A stretch of 63,048 nucleotides of DNA from JAVBQJ01 sp031549115 (GTDB lineage Bacteria > Verrucomicrobiota > Lentisphaeria > Victivallales > Victivallaceae). How positions within the stretch are numbered: position 1 is the first letter of the stretch; each line of letters opens with the position of its first letter. Under the pieces are notes generated by a model. The model ran no database searches, had not been told where the DNA came from, and saw nothing but the letters and a program-made list of their open reading frames with translations. The position numbers and the translations under genes are program-made. Positions 8,425 to 17,435 of the stretch are shown here, in pieces. The DNA lies in NCBI GenBank assembly GCA_031549115.1, contig JAVBQJ010000054.1, positions 1 through 63,048 of the forward strand, given 5' to 3'.

Positions 8425-9282
8425 ATGGCGGACAATCCTGCGGTTTCGATTGTCATGCGGTCGCACAACGATGCGGCATTTGCCGGGCGTACGCTCGAGG
8501 CATTGCGCCGGCAGACGTTCCGTGATTTCGAACTGGTGGTGTGCGATGACAGCTCCACGGACGGGACGCACGAACTCCTGGCCGCCTGGCCCGGCGTGCG
8601 GATGCTCGATCCGGAACCCGGCGGTTATGTGCCCGGCAAGGTGCTGAACCGGGCGGTTCGGGCATGTCGCGGCGAGCTGGTGGTGTTCAACAATGCCGAT
8701 GCGGTGATCCTCGACGACAAGTGGCTGGAACGCCTGATCGCGCCGTTTGCGGATGAACGGGTGGCGGCGGTATTCGCGCACCAGCACAGCCGTCCCGATG
8801 CCCGACTGGTGGTTCGCAAGGACTACGAACGGGCCTTCGGCGATGGTACGCTGTCGGCGACGTGGCGGCATTTTTTCTCGTTAGCCAGTTCGGCGGCGCG
8901 GCGGACACTGCTGCAGGAGCAGCCGTTTGATGAGTCGCTGCAGTATTCCGAGGATATCGAGTGGTCGTGGCGGATGCGCCGGCTGGGGTGGCGGATTGTC
9001 TATGCGGCCGACGCCCATGTGGAGCATTCGCACAATTATCCGCGCCGCAGTCTGTGGCGCCGTTTTTACCAGGAGGGGCGAGCGGACGCGGCGATTTTCG
9101 GCACCCCGATGCCGTATTGGCGCTGCTGGCGCCAGATGATGGCGGAAACCCTGCGGGATTGGATGTATCTGGCGCGGCGCGGCGGCTGGCGGGAGATCGG
9201 TTTTGCGCCGTATTACCGCTATCTGCAGAAATACGGTTATTATTGCGGGCTGCGGGATGCGTTGAAGGGGCAGGGGCAATGA
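8425..9282 (+). CDS. Glycosyltransferase family 2
   Basis: The 285-residue product has a GT-A fold signature: VSIVMRSHNDAAFAGRTLEA at the start, FELVVCDDSSTDGTHELL with the nucleotide-sugar-binding Asp pair, a degenerate DxD-like FNNADAVILDD, and the ED-type acceptor motif YSEDIEWSWRMRRLGW. These inverting enzymes add a sugar from an NDP-sugar to a lipid-linked intermediate on the cytoplasmic face. The C-terminal part is basic and aromatic, consistent with membrane association. It begins 5 bases after the STAS gene and its stop overlaps the next ATG by 4 bases. Donor and linkage cannot be predicted. Confidence 0.92.
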   Translation: MADNPAVSIVMRSHNDAAFAGRTLEALRRQTFRDFELVVCDDSSTDGTHELLAAWPGVRMLDPEPGGYVPGKVLNRAVRACRGELVVFNNADAVILDDKWLERLIAPFADERVAAVFAHQHSRPDARLVVRKDYERAFGDGTLSATWRHFFSLASSAARRTLLQEQPFDESLQYSEDIEWSWRMRRLGWRIVYAADAHVEHSHNYPRRSLWRRFYQEGRADAAIFGTPMPYWRCWRQMMAETLRDWMYLARRGGWREIGFAPYYRYLQKYGYYCGLRDALKGQGQ

Positions 9283-10517
9283 AAACGGCCCAGATTCTGC
9301 GGCGTTTCGCCTTTGACGAATGGGGCGGCACCGAGACGGTGGTGTGGAATACGTCGCGGGCGTTGTGCCGGCAGGGAATCGGCGCGGAAATTCTGGCGAC
9401 TTCGGCATTGGCGCGGCCGGGTTCGGAGTTGTGTGAAGGAATTGCGATTCAGCGCTTCCCGTACTGTTATCCCTACTTTCCGATGGGGCGGGAACGCCGT
9501 TTGACGCTGGACAAAAAAGGCGGCAATCCGGTGGTGCCGCAGTTGGCCGGAGCGCTCCGGCGCGGCGGTTACGACCTGTTGCATCTGCATACCGGCGGGC
9601 GCATGGGCCAGATGGCGGCGCAGGCGGCGCGGCGTCTCGGAATCCCTTATGTGATGAGTTTCCACGGCGGCTGTTACGATGTGCCGCAAGCGGAATTGGA
9701 AGAAATGCTGCGGCCGTTGCGGGGGACATTGCGTTATGGCGGCATTCTCGACAGGTTGTTCGGCTGGCGCCGCGATCTGATGGCCGGAGCGGCCGGGCTT
9801 CTCTGTGTCGGCGCCAATGAACTGCAGCCGTTGCGGGAACGGTACCCGGACAAGAATATTCTGTTTCTGCCCAACGGGGTGGATCCGGACAAATTTTCCG
9901 GCGCGGTGCCGGATATCCGGCAGAGTTGGAACATTCCGGCGGCGCGCCGGTTGTGGCTGTGTGTATCCCGGATCGATTACCAGAAAGATCAGAAGTTTCT
10001 GGTGCGTTCACTGCGACCGGCGATGGCCTCCGGAGAGGACGTCCATCTGTTGCTGATCGGACCGGTCTCGGCGCCGCAATATGCCGCGGAGCTGCGGGAA
10101 CTGATCCGGAGCGAAGGAGTCGAAGACCGGGTGACGCTGATTCCGGGGTTGGAGGCGGAGGATCCGCTGCTGCGCGGCGCGTTCCGGGCGGCGGATGTAT
10201 TTGTCCTGGCTTCGCAGCACGAGCCGTTCGGCATTGTGGTGTTGGAGGCGTGGAGCGCCGGCTTGCCGGTGGTGACGTCGAAGGTCGGCGGACTGGGACA
10301 TCTGGTAGGCGACGGGGTGAATGGGTTGCAGTTCGCGCCCGGCGATCAGGAGGCGTTTCTGGCGGCGGTGACGCGCTTGCGGGAAGAAGCCGGTCTGGGC
10401 GAAAGATTGGGCGCCGAGGGGCGGCAGACGGTATTGCGGGAGTACACCTGGGATATCATCAGCGGCCGTCTGGTCCGGTTTTACGAAGAAATCCTGGGGA
10501 AAAAGGCAGTGAGGTAA
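9279..10517 (+). CDS. Glycosyltransferase family 4
   Basis: The 412-residue GT-B protein has an N-terminal acceptor domain (FAFDEWGGTETVVWNTSRAL; DLLHLHTGGRMGQMAAQAAR; VMSFHGGCYD) and a C-terminal donor domain (ILFLPNGVDPDKF; LWLCVSRIDYQKDQ; HLLLIGP). The GT4 E-x7-E motif is in EPFGIVVLEAWSAGLPVV. Retaining GT4 enzymes transfer sugars from NDP-sugars. The ATG at 9279 overlaps the GT2 stop (ATGA), supporting translational coupling; an in-frame extension upstream lies inside the GT2 gene and is discarded. The next glycosyltransferase begins 2 bases after its stop. Confidence 0.93.
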   Translation: MKTAQILRRFAFDEWGGTETVVWNTSRALCRQGIGAEILATSALARPGSELCEGIAIQRFPYCYPYFPMGRERRLTLDKKGGNPVVPQLAGALRRGGYDLLHLHTGGRMGQMAAQAARRLGIPYVMSFHGGCYDVPQAELEEMLRPLRGTLRYGGILDRLFGWRRDLMAGAAGLLCVGANELQPLRERYPDKNILFLPNGVDPDKFSGAVPDIRQSWNIPAARRLWLCVSRIDYQKDQKFLVRSLRPAMASGEDVHLLLIGPVSAPQYAAELRELIRSEGVEDRVTLIPGLEAEDPLLRGAFRAADVFVLASQHEPFGIVVLEAWSAGLPVVTSKVGGLGHLVGDGVNGLQFAPGDQEAFLAAVTRLREEAGLGERLGAEGRQTVLREYTWDIISGRLVRFYEEILGKKAVR

Positions 10518-10519
10518 CA

Positions 10520-11629
10520 ATGCGGATTCTGGTGAGTTGTGTGCCGTTCGACGGCGGCAAATCGGGGATTTCGGTGTATATGCGCGAGGTGGTTCGGGCT
10601 CTGCATGCGGCCGGTCATCAATTGACGCTGCTGGTGGAACCGGGGGCCGCGGAGTTTTTTCCGGGGATGCAGACGGTGGAGCTGCCGAAGTGGACGCGTC
10701 GTCCGTTGTTTTCGATGATCTGGCACCTGCTGATGCTGCCCTGGCGGATCCGGTGGCGGGATTTCGATTTTTGCGTGATTGCGGCGGCGAACCGGCGTAC
10801 CTTCTGTCGTTATCCGATTTTCACCGTCGCGGTGGTTCACGATCTGGCGCAGTACCATGTGCCGGGGAAATACGATCCGTTGCGGACTTTTTACCTCAAG
10901 ACCGTGCTGCCGTTTTTTGTGCGCCGGGCACAGTCGGTGCTGGCGATCAGCCGGTCGACGGCGCAGGACCTGGAACGCTTCTGGCGGGTTCCGAAGGAGA
11001 AGATTGCGATTGCATACAACGGTTTGGCGTTGGCGCAACCCACCGCGGAATCCGGGCATTGGCGCGAACGGCATGGCTTGAAAGATGCGCGTTATATTCT
11101 GTATATTTCCCGGATCGAATCGCCGGGAAAAAACCACTTGAATCTGTTGAAGGCATGGGAGTTGCTGCCGCCGGAACTGACCCGGGATTGCCGGCTGGTG
11201 CTGGCCGGAGCCGACTGGCACGGGGCGGAGGAAGTACACGCCTGGCACCGGCAGTCGCCGCGCCGGGATGAGATTCTGTTTACCGGCTTTGTCGCCTCCG
11301 GGGATTTGCCGGAGGCGTACGAGCATGCGGCCGGTTATGTGTTTCCATCGCATTTTGAGGGGTTCGGTTTGTCGCTGATCGAAGCGATGCATTATGGGGT
11401 GCCGTGTGCTTGCTCGAATAATTCGTCGCTGGGCGAAATCGGCATGGGGGCGGCGCTCTTGTTCGATCCCGCCGATCCGGCGGCGATTGCGGCGGCGCTG
11501 CGGACTTTGCTGACCGAACCGGCGCGTTGCGAAGAATTGGTTGCGGCCGGCCGGAAACGTTCGGCGGAATTTTCCTGGGAAGGGCATGTTGCACGAATGG
11601 TGGAGGCGTATGAAAAGTGGAAAAAGTGA
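10520..11629 (+). CDS. Glycosyltransferase family 4
   Basis: The 369-residue GT-B protein starts MRILVSCVPFDGGKSGISVY, a G-rich N-terminal loop typical of GT4 enzymes that act after the first sugar. It shows VVHDLAQYHVPGKYDPLRTF, SVLAISRSTAQDLERFW, YILYISRIESPGKNH and the E-x7-E motif in EGFGLSLIEAMHYGVPCA. Related proteins include mannosyl- and rhamnosyltransferases, but the donor is not predictable. The start is 2 bases after the preceding stop. Its 3' end overlaps the WecG-type gene by 20 bases. Confidence 0.93.
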   Translation: MRILVSCVPFDGGKSGISVYMREVVRALHAAGHQLTLLVEPGAAEFFPGMQTVELPKWTRRPLFSMIWHLLMLPWRIRWRDFDFCVIAAANRRTFCRYPIFTVAVVHDLAQYHVPGKYDPLRTFYLKTVLPFFVRRAQSVLAISRSTAQDLERFWRVPKEKIAIAYNGLALAQPTAESGHWRERHGLKDARYILYISRIESPGKNHLNLLKAWELLPPELTRDCRLVLAGADWHGAEEVHAWHRQSPRRDEILFTGFVASGDLPEAYEHAAGYVFPSHFEGFGLSLIEAMHYGVPCACSNNSSLGEIGMGAALLFDPADPAAIAAALRTLLTEPARCEELVAAGRKRSAEFSWEGHVARMVEAYEKWKK

Positions 11630-12623
11630 ATTGGCCCCTCCGGCAATTCTTTTCGGCATTCCGGTAGCGCGTGAGACGGAGGCGGAGTTGCTGGATCAGG
11701 TGGTCCTGCTGGCCCGGCAGCCCCGTGAAGGGCGTTGCCGGGTGGTGGTGACGCTGAATGTGGATTTTGTCGTCAATGCGGTGTCTTGCTGGTTCCATCG
11801 TGCGCGCCCCGGTTTGCTTCCGGTGCTGCAGCAGGCCGATCTGGTGACGGCCGACGGCATGCCGGTGGTGCTGCTGAGCCGTCTGTCCGGTGCGTCGATC
11901 GCGGAACGGGTGACCGGCGCCGATATGGTGCCGGCCTTGGCGGAGCGGGCGGCGCGGGAGCATTTGACGTTATACTTTCTCGGCGGGACTCCGGAAAATA
12001 CCGGTGCGGCGCGGGATTTGCTGTGCCGGAAATACCCCGAATTGCAGATCGTCGGTGTGGATACGCCGTTTGTCAGCGCCGAAGACACACCGGAAAGCCG
12101 GGCCGACGACGCGGCCATCTGTGCTCGGATCAGCGCGGCGAAGCCGGATCTGCTGCTGGTGGCGTTCGGCAATCCGAAGCAGGAGCTGTGGATCGGGCGC
12201 AACGCCGGCCAACTGGACGCCGGAGCGGCGATCGGCATCGGCGGGTCGTTCAATTTTCTGATCGGCAGCGTCAAGCGGGCGCCGCGCTGGATGCAGCGTT
12301 GCGGGGTGGAGTGGGTTTACCGGGTGATTCAGGAGCCGAAGCGCCTGTGGAAGCGTTACGGCCTCGGACTGCTCAAATTCAATTGGCTGGTCGGACTGAA
12401 CCTGTGTGCGCGGATCATGGGGTGGTGCGCCGGTAACCGGCAATTGCCGCAAGTTACCGACGCAGCGGAGGTCACGATTGATTTTCAAGGCGTCAACCGG
12501 TTGAATCAACCGGTGCTGCGTGAACTGTGCCGGGCCCGGAAACTGGCGGCGCGCCGCGGTGCCGGTTTGGAAATCCGGCACCTGTCCAAGTGGGCGCGCA
12601 TCCAATTGCGGCTGTTGGAGTGA
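11610..12623 (+). CDS. WecG/TagA/CpsF-family glycosyltransferase with C-terminal STAS-like tail
   Basis: Residues 1 to about 245 carry the GT26 signatures TLNVDFVVNAVS, TADGMPVVLLSR, YFLGGTPENTGAA, LLLVAFGNPKQELWI and GGSFNFLIGSVKRAPRWMQR. This family transfers a sugar, often N-acetylmannosaminuronate or N-acetylmannosamine, to a lipid-linked sugar. The 337-residue length exceeds the usual size by about 85 residues. The extra C-terminal part (VTIDFQGVNRLNQPVLREL, then RRGAGLEIRHLSKWARIQL) follows the strand-turn-helix-strand pattern of the second half of a STAS domain, but lacks the phosphorylatable Ser (RLNQP replaces IDSTG). ATG at 11610 is chosen for its GGAGG site 4 bases upstream; an in-frame ATG at 11541 is less likely. 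It is the last gene of the EPS operon. The enzyme call is firm; the tail is suggestive. Confidence 0.88.
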   Translation: MKSGKSELAPPAILFGIPVARETEAELLDQVVLLARQPREGRCRVVVTLNVDFVVNAVSCWFHRARPGLLPVLQQADLVTADGMPVVLLSRLSGASIAERVTGADMVPALAERAAREHLTLYFLGGTPENTGAARDLLCRKYPELQIVGVDTPFVSAEDTPESRADDAAICARISAAKPDLLLVAFGNPKQELWIGRNAGQLDAGAAIGIGGSFNFLIGSVKRAPRWMQRCGVEWVYRVIQEPKRLWKRYGLGLLKFNWLVGLNLCARIMGWCAGNRQLPQVTDAAEVTIDFQGVNRLNQPVLRELCRARKLAARRGAGLEIRHLSKWARIQLRLLE

Positions 12624-12630
12624 GGGTTTT

Positions 12631-13830
12631 TCAGCTGTTGCCGGTCACCCGTTCGCGGGTGGCCAGTTGGAAAGCGGAAAAGAGCGCCAGCGCGAAAAAC
12701 AAAATATCCATCACGCCGAACATGTCTTTGTAGATCATTCGGCGGACCTCCTTGTGGTAGGTTGCGATGGTGTCTTCGTAAGCCGCTTTCATCTTCGCTT
12801 CCGCCTGCGTGCGTTCCGCCGGTGTCAGCGCGGCGACTTTCCGCAGGGTTTCGCGCTGGAGCCGATCCGACTCCAGCATGTAAAGCATATGGGCTTCCTG
12901 TATCTTTTCCGCAGTGATATCCGCAGAGCTGTACAGCTCGGCCAACGCTTCGTCATCCATCTGCGACTTCAACTCGCCCCGTTCGAGGTAGTCGGCCAGC
13001 ATGAAAGCAACGAATGCCTGGTCGAACGCCTGTTCCGTAAGCATCTCGCGCTCCTTGTCCGACATCGTTTTCAATTTGACCTGCGCGACTTCGCGGTTGC
13101 GCGACCTCTGTTCTTCGGCGCGTGTATAAGCCTGATTCCAGGCGGAGGATTCCGGATCGACTTCGTCGGATTCCATCTGGGTCAGCTCCGCGTCGGCATC
13201 GGGAAGTTCTCCGGTTTCGACCATGCGGGCGGTCAATAGTTCGGTCAATTGCGCTTCGGATGGCTTCCCGGCCAGCAGCGAGTAATTCGCCTCCACGAAT
13301 TGGAGCTCGCCGGCGGCATAGGTTTGAAAGATATGTTCCATGATGATCGCTTTGCCGATCAGAATGCCGCCCCCGGCCAGCAGCGCGGCCATGACGCCGT
13401 TGCGGATGCTTTGCGTTCCGGATACGCCGCGAACGGTGAGACCGATGGCGAGTCCGATCAACCAGGCGATCCAGCCGAATTCGCGATCGCTCCAGATTCC
13501 GAGCTGGCCCCAGATCAGGCCGCCAAGCACCGCGGCGACAGCGCCGACAATCAACGTGAGCACGAAGCGGCCCGGACGCGCCGGTGCCGGCTTGGTCACG
13601 TAAGGCCGTCCGGTGGCCGGATTGCAGCCGCACAACGTGCACACCACGGCAGTCACGGGCAGGCGGTTGCCGCAGTTCGGACAGCTCTTTCCCGGAGCTG
13701 TAGAGACTGCGGCGGGCGCCGGTACGATCAGCGCGGTCTGGCAGGCGGGGCAGCTGGTTTGCTGTCCGGCGTATTGTTCATCCAGTTCCATTTCAGCTCC
13801 GCAGGAGGGGCAGGCGAAGGTGACGTTCAT
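12631..13830 (-). CDS. Zinc-ribbon membrane protein of unknown function
   Basis: The 399-residue protein starts with two Cys4 zinc ribbons: CPSCGAEMELDEQYAGQQTSC..C (residues 9-33) and CPNCGNRL...CTLCGC (about 50-69). Three hydrophobic helices follow (FVLTLIVGAVAAVLGGLIW, WIAWLIGLAIGLTV, VMAALLAGGGILIGKAII), then a long charged helical region rich in Glu and Gln (about 170-360), and a last hydrophobic helix near residue 375 (MDILFFALALFSAFQLA). The ribbons probably face the cytoplasm. It is the last gene of a four-gene minus-strand operon, 24 bases after its neighbour, and ends 7 bases from the convergent EPS operon. No function is recognised; the charged helical domain and the envelope neighbours suggest a role at the membrane. 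Confidence 0.75.
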   Translation of the reverse strand: MNVTFACPSCGAEMELDEQYAGQQTSCPACQTALIVPAPAAVSTAPGKSCPNCGNRLPVTAVVCTLCGCNPATGRPYVTKPAPARPGRFVLTLIVGAVAAVLGGLIWGQLGIWSDREFGWIAWLIGLAIGLTVRGVSGTQSIRNGVMAALLAGGGILIGKAIIMEHIFQTYAAGELQFVEANYSLLAGKPSEAQLTELLTARMVETGELPDADAELTQMESDEVDPESSAWNQAYTRAEEQRSRNREVAQVKLKTMSDKEREMLTEQAFDQAFVAFMLADYLERGELKSQMDDEALAELYSSADITAEKIQEAHMLYMLESDRLQRETLRKVAALTPAERTQAEAKMKAAYEDTIATYHKEVRRMIYKDMFGVMDILFFALALFSAFQLATRERVTGNS

Positions 13831-13854
13831 TTGTTTTGTGCTCCTTGTGGTGAT

Positions 13855-15477
13855 TCACTTCCATTGATTTTTACTGCGATATTGCTCTTTCTGTTGGGTC
13901 AAGAAATCGGCGGCTTCCCGCGGGAAGCGGACTTTGACGAACGGCTCCAGCAATAGAATGCCTTCGCCGTTCAGATACGGCGACGACTGTTCGGTTCCGG
14001 GGGCGAACCACTCCGGGTCGTCGCGCCGGACCGCCGCGAGCATCGCGGCGTAATCCCGGGTGAATTCGGCGAAGTCGGTGCGTTCCGGGTCGGCCCATTT
14101 GAGGATCAGCAGCCGCTGATGCTCCAGGGTGCGGACAAACGGCAACGGCAAATTGCGGAAGCCGTTATCGCCACTCCAGAAGTACCGGTAGACGTCGGCG
14201 AATTCGCCGCTCCAAGGACACGTGCCGAACGTGGGGTCGAGTACGCTGCCGAAGGTACCCATAAGCAACTGGTTCAGGTCGGTGTTTTCCTGCGGGTGCT
14301 GCCGTAGCCAGGCGTCGGCGGTTTGCAGAAACGCGTTCAGGGCGGCGTGGCGCTCCTGCTGCATGCGCTCGTAATTCCAATAACAGGCCGGCTGCATCGC
14401 CAGCGTTCCCTGGGCCATGGCCTCGAATGCCGGCAAGATGCCGGCGTCCAGTCCGGGCATGGCGGTGCGGATGCGGGAGATGTTCTCGGTGATGCTCAAA
14501 TTGCGGAACGCGGCGAAAAAGCGGTCGCGCCGTTCCTGCCACTCCGGCGATAATGGCAACGCCTCCGGCGTCACTTCGAGGCCGGGGAAAAAGAGCGTCG
14601 GACTGTATACCGGCATCAGATTTCTGTCGGAACCGGGGTAACGGATATAGGCATCGCATTCGGCCAGCAGTTGTTCCCACAGGGGAATCCGTTCTTCCCA
14701 TGGATGCTGGCGCGCGATTTGCGACAGAATGTGCAACCGGCTGTAGCGGGAGGCGATGTCATCGGGAGACGCGGCGATCTCTTGTTCGCACTCGGCCAAT
14801 TCCTGCCGCAATTTGGTCAGCCGTTTTTCCCGGGCCGCGATTTCCGCCGGCGACGGCGCGGGTGGAGCGGTCGGCGCGGCCGGTACCGGCGAGGACGCCG
14901 GAGGCGCTTCCGCTCCCTCGGTGAACTCGCTCAGGTCCAGCGCCGTGTAATCGCTCATGTCGAGCTCTTCGGCATCCTCGCCGGCTTCGTTCAGCACTTC
15001 GAACTGGCGCGGGTCTTTGGGGTAATTGGCGATCATCGCGGCGATGGCCTGAATGCACTCGCCGTCGGCGTGAAAAATATCGTAAAAATTGTATTCATAC
15101 TTGAGGTAATTCTGCGCATCGTAGATCCGCAGCCGGACATTCACCTCGGCGTTTTCCGGATCGGCGACAATGTAGGCCAATGCGACGATGAAGCTGTGTT
15201 CATCCAGTTCGCGTGTGGCTTTCCGCAGGGCATTTTCACCGAAGCCGACGTAGAGACCGCGGTCGGAGCCGAAACGGTGACGATCGTCGAATTCCCGCAG
15301 AATTTTCCGCGCATGCTCCCACATTGGCCATGATAATTGGTCGGGTTGCTGCGGATCGCCTGGGAAAACCGGCGCCAACATCCGCACAAACGGCGTCACC
15401 GGCATCTCGATGGCATTGACAGCCGGAATGATGCCGCTGAGAATGAAGAGCGATACGAACAGCACGAGAGGCTTCAT
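13855..15477 (-). CDS. Secreted protein of unknown function
   Basis: The 540-residue product has a clear signal peptide (MKPLVLFVSLFILSGIIPAVNA). An N-terminal domain of about 130 residues follows, with alternating strands and helices (SFIVALAYIVADPENAEVNV). A Pro/Ala-rich linker (about 185-210) leads into a long helical region with coiled-coil character (REKRLTKLRQELAECEQEIA). Its ATG overlaps the stop of the upstream gene by 4 bases. Together with the 653- and 489-residue products it shares the plan signal peptide, small N-terminal domain, long tryptophan-containing helical body, so the three may be distant paralogues. No family is recognised. Confidence 0.75.
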   Translation of the reverse strand: MKPLVLFVSLFILSGIIPAVNAIEMPVTPFVRMLAPVFPGDPQQPDQLSWPMWEHARKILREFDDRHRFGSDRGLYVGFGENALRKATRELDEHSFIVALAYIVADPENAEVNVRLRIYDAQNYLKYEYNFYDIFHADGECIQAIAAMIANYPKDPRQFEVLNEAGEDAEELDMSDYTALDLSEFTEGAEAPPASSPVPAAPTAPPAPSPAEIAAREKRLTKLRQELAECEQEIAASPDDIASRYSRLHILSQIARQHPWEERIPLWEQLLAECDAYIRYPGSDRNLMPVYSPTLFFPGLEVTPEALPLSPEWQERRDRFFAAFRNLSITENISRIRTAMPGLDAGILPAFEAMAQGTLAMQPACYWNYERMQQERHAALNAFLQTADAWLRQHPQENTDLNQLLMGTFGSVLDPTFGTCPWSGEFADVYRYFWSGDNGFRNLPLPFVRTLEHQRLLILKWADPERTDFAEFTRDYAAMLAAVRRDDPEWFAPGTEQSSPYLNGEGILLLEPFVKVRFPREAADFLTQQKEQYRSKNQWK

Positions 15478-17435
15478 TTTTCTCCTTCCAATTCAGGAAA
15501 GCGCTGCTGCAATTCCGAGAGGCGGTTCCGGAGCAATTCCGAGGTTTCGAAGGTTTTGCGGTTGCCTCCCCAATGCAGGACGGCTTTGCGGACGGCGCGG
15601 GCCTGATTGAGTGTCATCTCCTGCGTCAGAACCAATTCGCGCAGGGGTTGGTAACCTTTGATTTTCCGGTAGAGCAAATCGTGCAGCTCCAATTGCCGGA
15701 GCAGCGGGAGGCCGGACATGAGCGCCGGCAGCGCCTGGATTTGCATTTGCGGCGGCAACGCCGCGGGCAGGAGGACCGGACGCGAAAAAATTTCCTTGAT
15801 TCGTTGCACTGTCGCCTCCGGCGTTTCCGGATCGGCGTGATCGAGTATTGCGAGCTCCCAGGCGCCGGTCAGGGCGTTTTCATAGAATGGGTTGGCCAGC
15901 TGCAGCTCCGCCAACTGCCGCCATGCGTTGCACTCCTGGGGATCGGTCTGGTCCACCGCCTTCGCAGTCCAGTACCACGGCGGTACGACGACGCACTCCC
16001 GCAAGCTGCTTTCGACGCGCTGCTGCAGCGTCCGTTTGCGGGCGGCTTCCGCGAGCGCGGGCAATAGCGCGGTACCGGCGGCGTTGAAATCTTTCCATCC
16101 CTTGAATACATACTTCCAATACAGCGCAGTCGGCGCGTATTCATGCAGTTGCCGCAATAATTCGGCCTGTTCGACCAGGAGTTCGAGTTGTGTTTCCACG
16201 GCTTGCGCCTGCGTCAGCTCCCGGGCGTTGACGGTGAGCGGCATCAGGATGAAACCGTCCAGCCAGTTTTGATAGCTCGCCGCCAGTTGTTGCGCTTCGG
16301 CCGAATCCCCGGACGATTGCGGCCGGATTCCCCGGGCGAACTGGCGCAGTTGCGGATCGTCGATCCCCCAGTGCAGCGCGCGCCGGGTGGCGGCGTCGAA
16401 GTGATGCAGCGCCTCGGCGTGATTCCCGGCGCGCCATTGCTCTTCTGTGAGCCGGATTTCCAGTTCGACGCTTTGACGGGAGCCGTCGCCGAGCACTTCG
16501 GCCTGCAGTGCGGCGGCCAGCGCTTCTTCGAGCCGGTTTTGCAGTGCGCCCGCGAAAGCGTGGGCGGCGAAGCTCCGGGCCTCGGCGGCGCGCTCGCCCG
16601 GCGGAATGGCCGGAAAGCGCATCTGCCGTACCAATTGGTCGATCCGTTCGCGGCCGGTGCTTTCGGCATCGAGGTAAAACGCATATTCCAGAAGTGCTTC
16701 GGCGGAGTCGGGGCGCAGTATTTTCAGGGTGTATAATTGCTCCTCCGGCCGCCGCCCCCGGATGACTTCGAGGTGAACGAGGAAGGTTCCGGCCAGGAGA
16801 CTTTTCACGCTCTCAAGCTGGTTCCAGCCGGGCTCCTGCGACAGCCGGATCAGGAAATCCCGCTCCAGCACAATCACGTCGGTACGCTCCAGAAAGGCTT
16901 CGGCAAGAAGCGATCCGGCACGCCGGACAAACGGCTCCGCCCCCGGCATCACATCGATATAGGATGACGGCAGGAATGACAGCGTGACACCGTTTTGTTC
17001 GCGCAGGCGCTGTCGGCGTTCCATCGCGGCGGCCAGCGCGGCGGCGGCGTTTTCCGCCTGGGCGTTCAGGTCGCGTCCGCCCAGACGCGCCTGTCCGACC
17101 CGGATGCCGAGCTCCCGGTCGAATACGGTCAGCTGGAGTGTCCGGGTTTCGGCTTCCCGATGCAGGACGGCCAGGAGATCGGCCCGGTCCAGTTGCGCGA
17201 TCCGCTGCGCGGTTTCCAGCGACGACGCATTCCAGTCCTGTTGCAGCTGCAATTCGGCGGCGATGCGGTTGAGTTCGTCGCGTTCGAGCAATTGCAGATC
17301 GTCCGGCAGCGCGGCGGCGATCAATGTGGTCAGATCCTCCAACTCACTGCGGTCGCTGATCAACGCGAGCGAGGCGCCGGACAACGATAGGCCGATCACG
17401 GTCGTCAACAGCAGTTGGAGCGCGTATTTTTTCAT
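15474..17435 (-). CDS. Secreted protein with CsgG-like segments, function unknown
   Basis: The 653-residue protein starts with a signal peptide (MKKYALQLLLTTVIGLSLSG). Residues about 30-90 (LTTLIAAALPDDLQLLERDE then LNRIAAELQL) follow the pattern of CsgG-type outer-membrane lipoproteins, where a helix leads into v-v-E-R-x-x-L-x-x-I-x-x-E-L. A second similar stretch occurs at about 165-200 (AGSLLAEAFLERTDVIVLER, DFLIRLSQE). The rest is helical repeat-like sequence rich in Ala, Leu, Gln and Trp. No lipobox cysteine is present. The start is the ATG at 17435, overlapping the upstream stop by 4 bases and leading straight into the signal peptide; an in-frame upstream extension is discarded. CsgG-like folds occur in curli export and other envelope proteins, but no export partner is seen here. 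Confidence 0.72.
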   Translation of the reverse strand: MKKYALQLLLTTVIGLSLSGASLALISDRSELEDLTTLIAAALPDDLQLLERDELNRIAAELQLQQDWNASSLETAQRIAQLDRADLLAVLHREAETRTLQLTVFDRELGIRVGQARLGGRDLNAQAENAAAALAAAMERRQRLREQNGVTLSFLPSSYIDVMPGAEPFVRRAGSLLAEAFLERTDVIVLERDFLIRLSQEPGWNQLESVKSLLAGTFLVHLEVIRGRRPEEQLYTLKILRPDSAEALLEYAFYLDAESTGRERIDQLVRQMRFPAIPPGERAAEARSFAAHAFAGALQNRLEEALAAALQAEVLGDGSRQSVELEIRLTEEQWRAGNHAEALHHFDAATRRALHWGIDDPQLRQFARGIRPQSSGDSAEAQQLAASYQNWLDGFILMPLTVNARELTQAQAVETQLELLVEQAELLRQLHEYAPTALYWKYVFKGWKDFNAAGTALLPALAEAARKRTLQQRVESSLRECVVVPPWYWTAKAVDQTDPQECNAWRQLAELQLANPFYENALTGAWELAILDHADPETPEATVQRIKEIFSRPVLLPAALPPQMQIQALPALMSGLPLLRQLELHDLLYRKIKGYQPLRELVLTQEMTLNQARAVRKAVLHWGGNRKTFETSELLRNRLSELQQRFPELEGEK

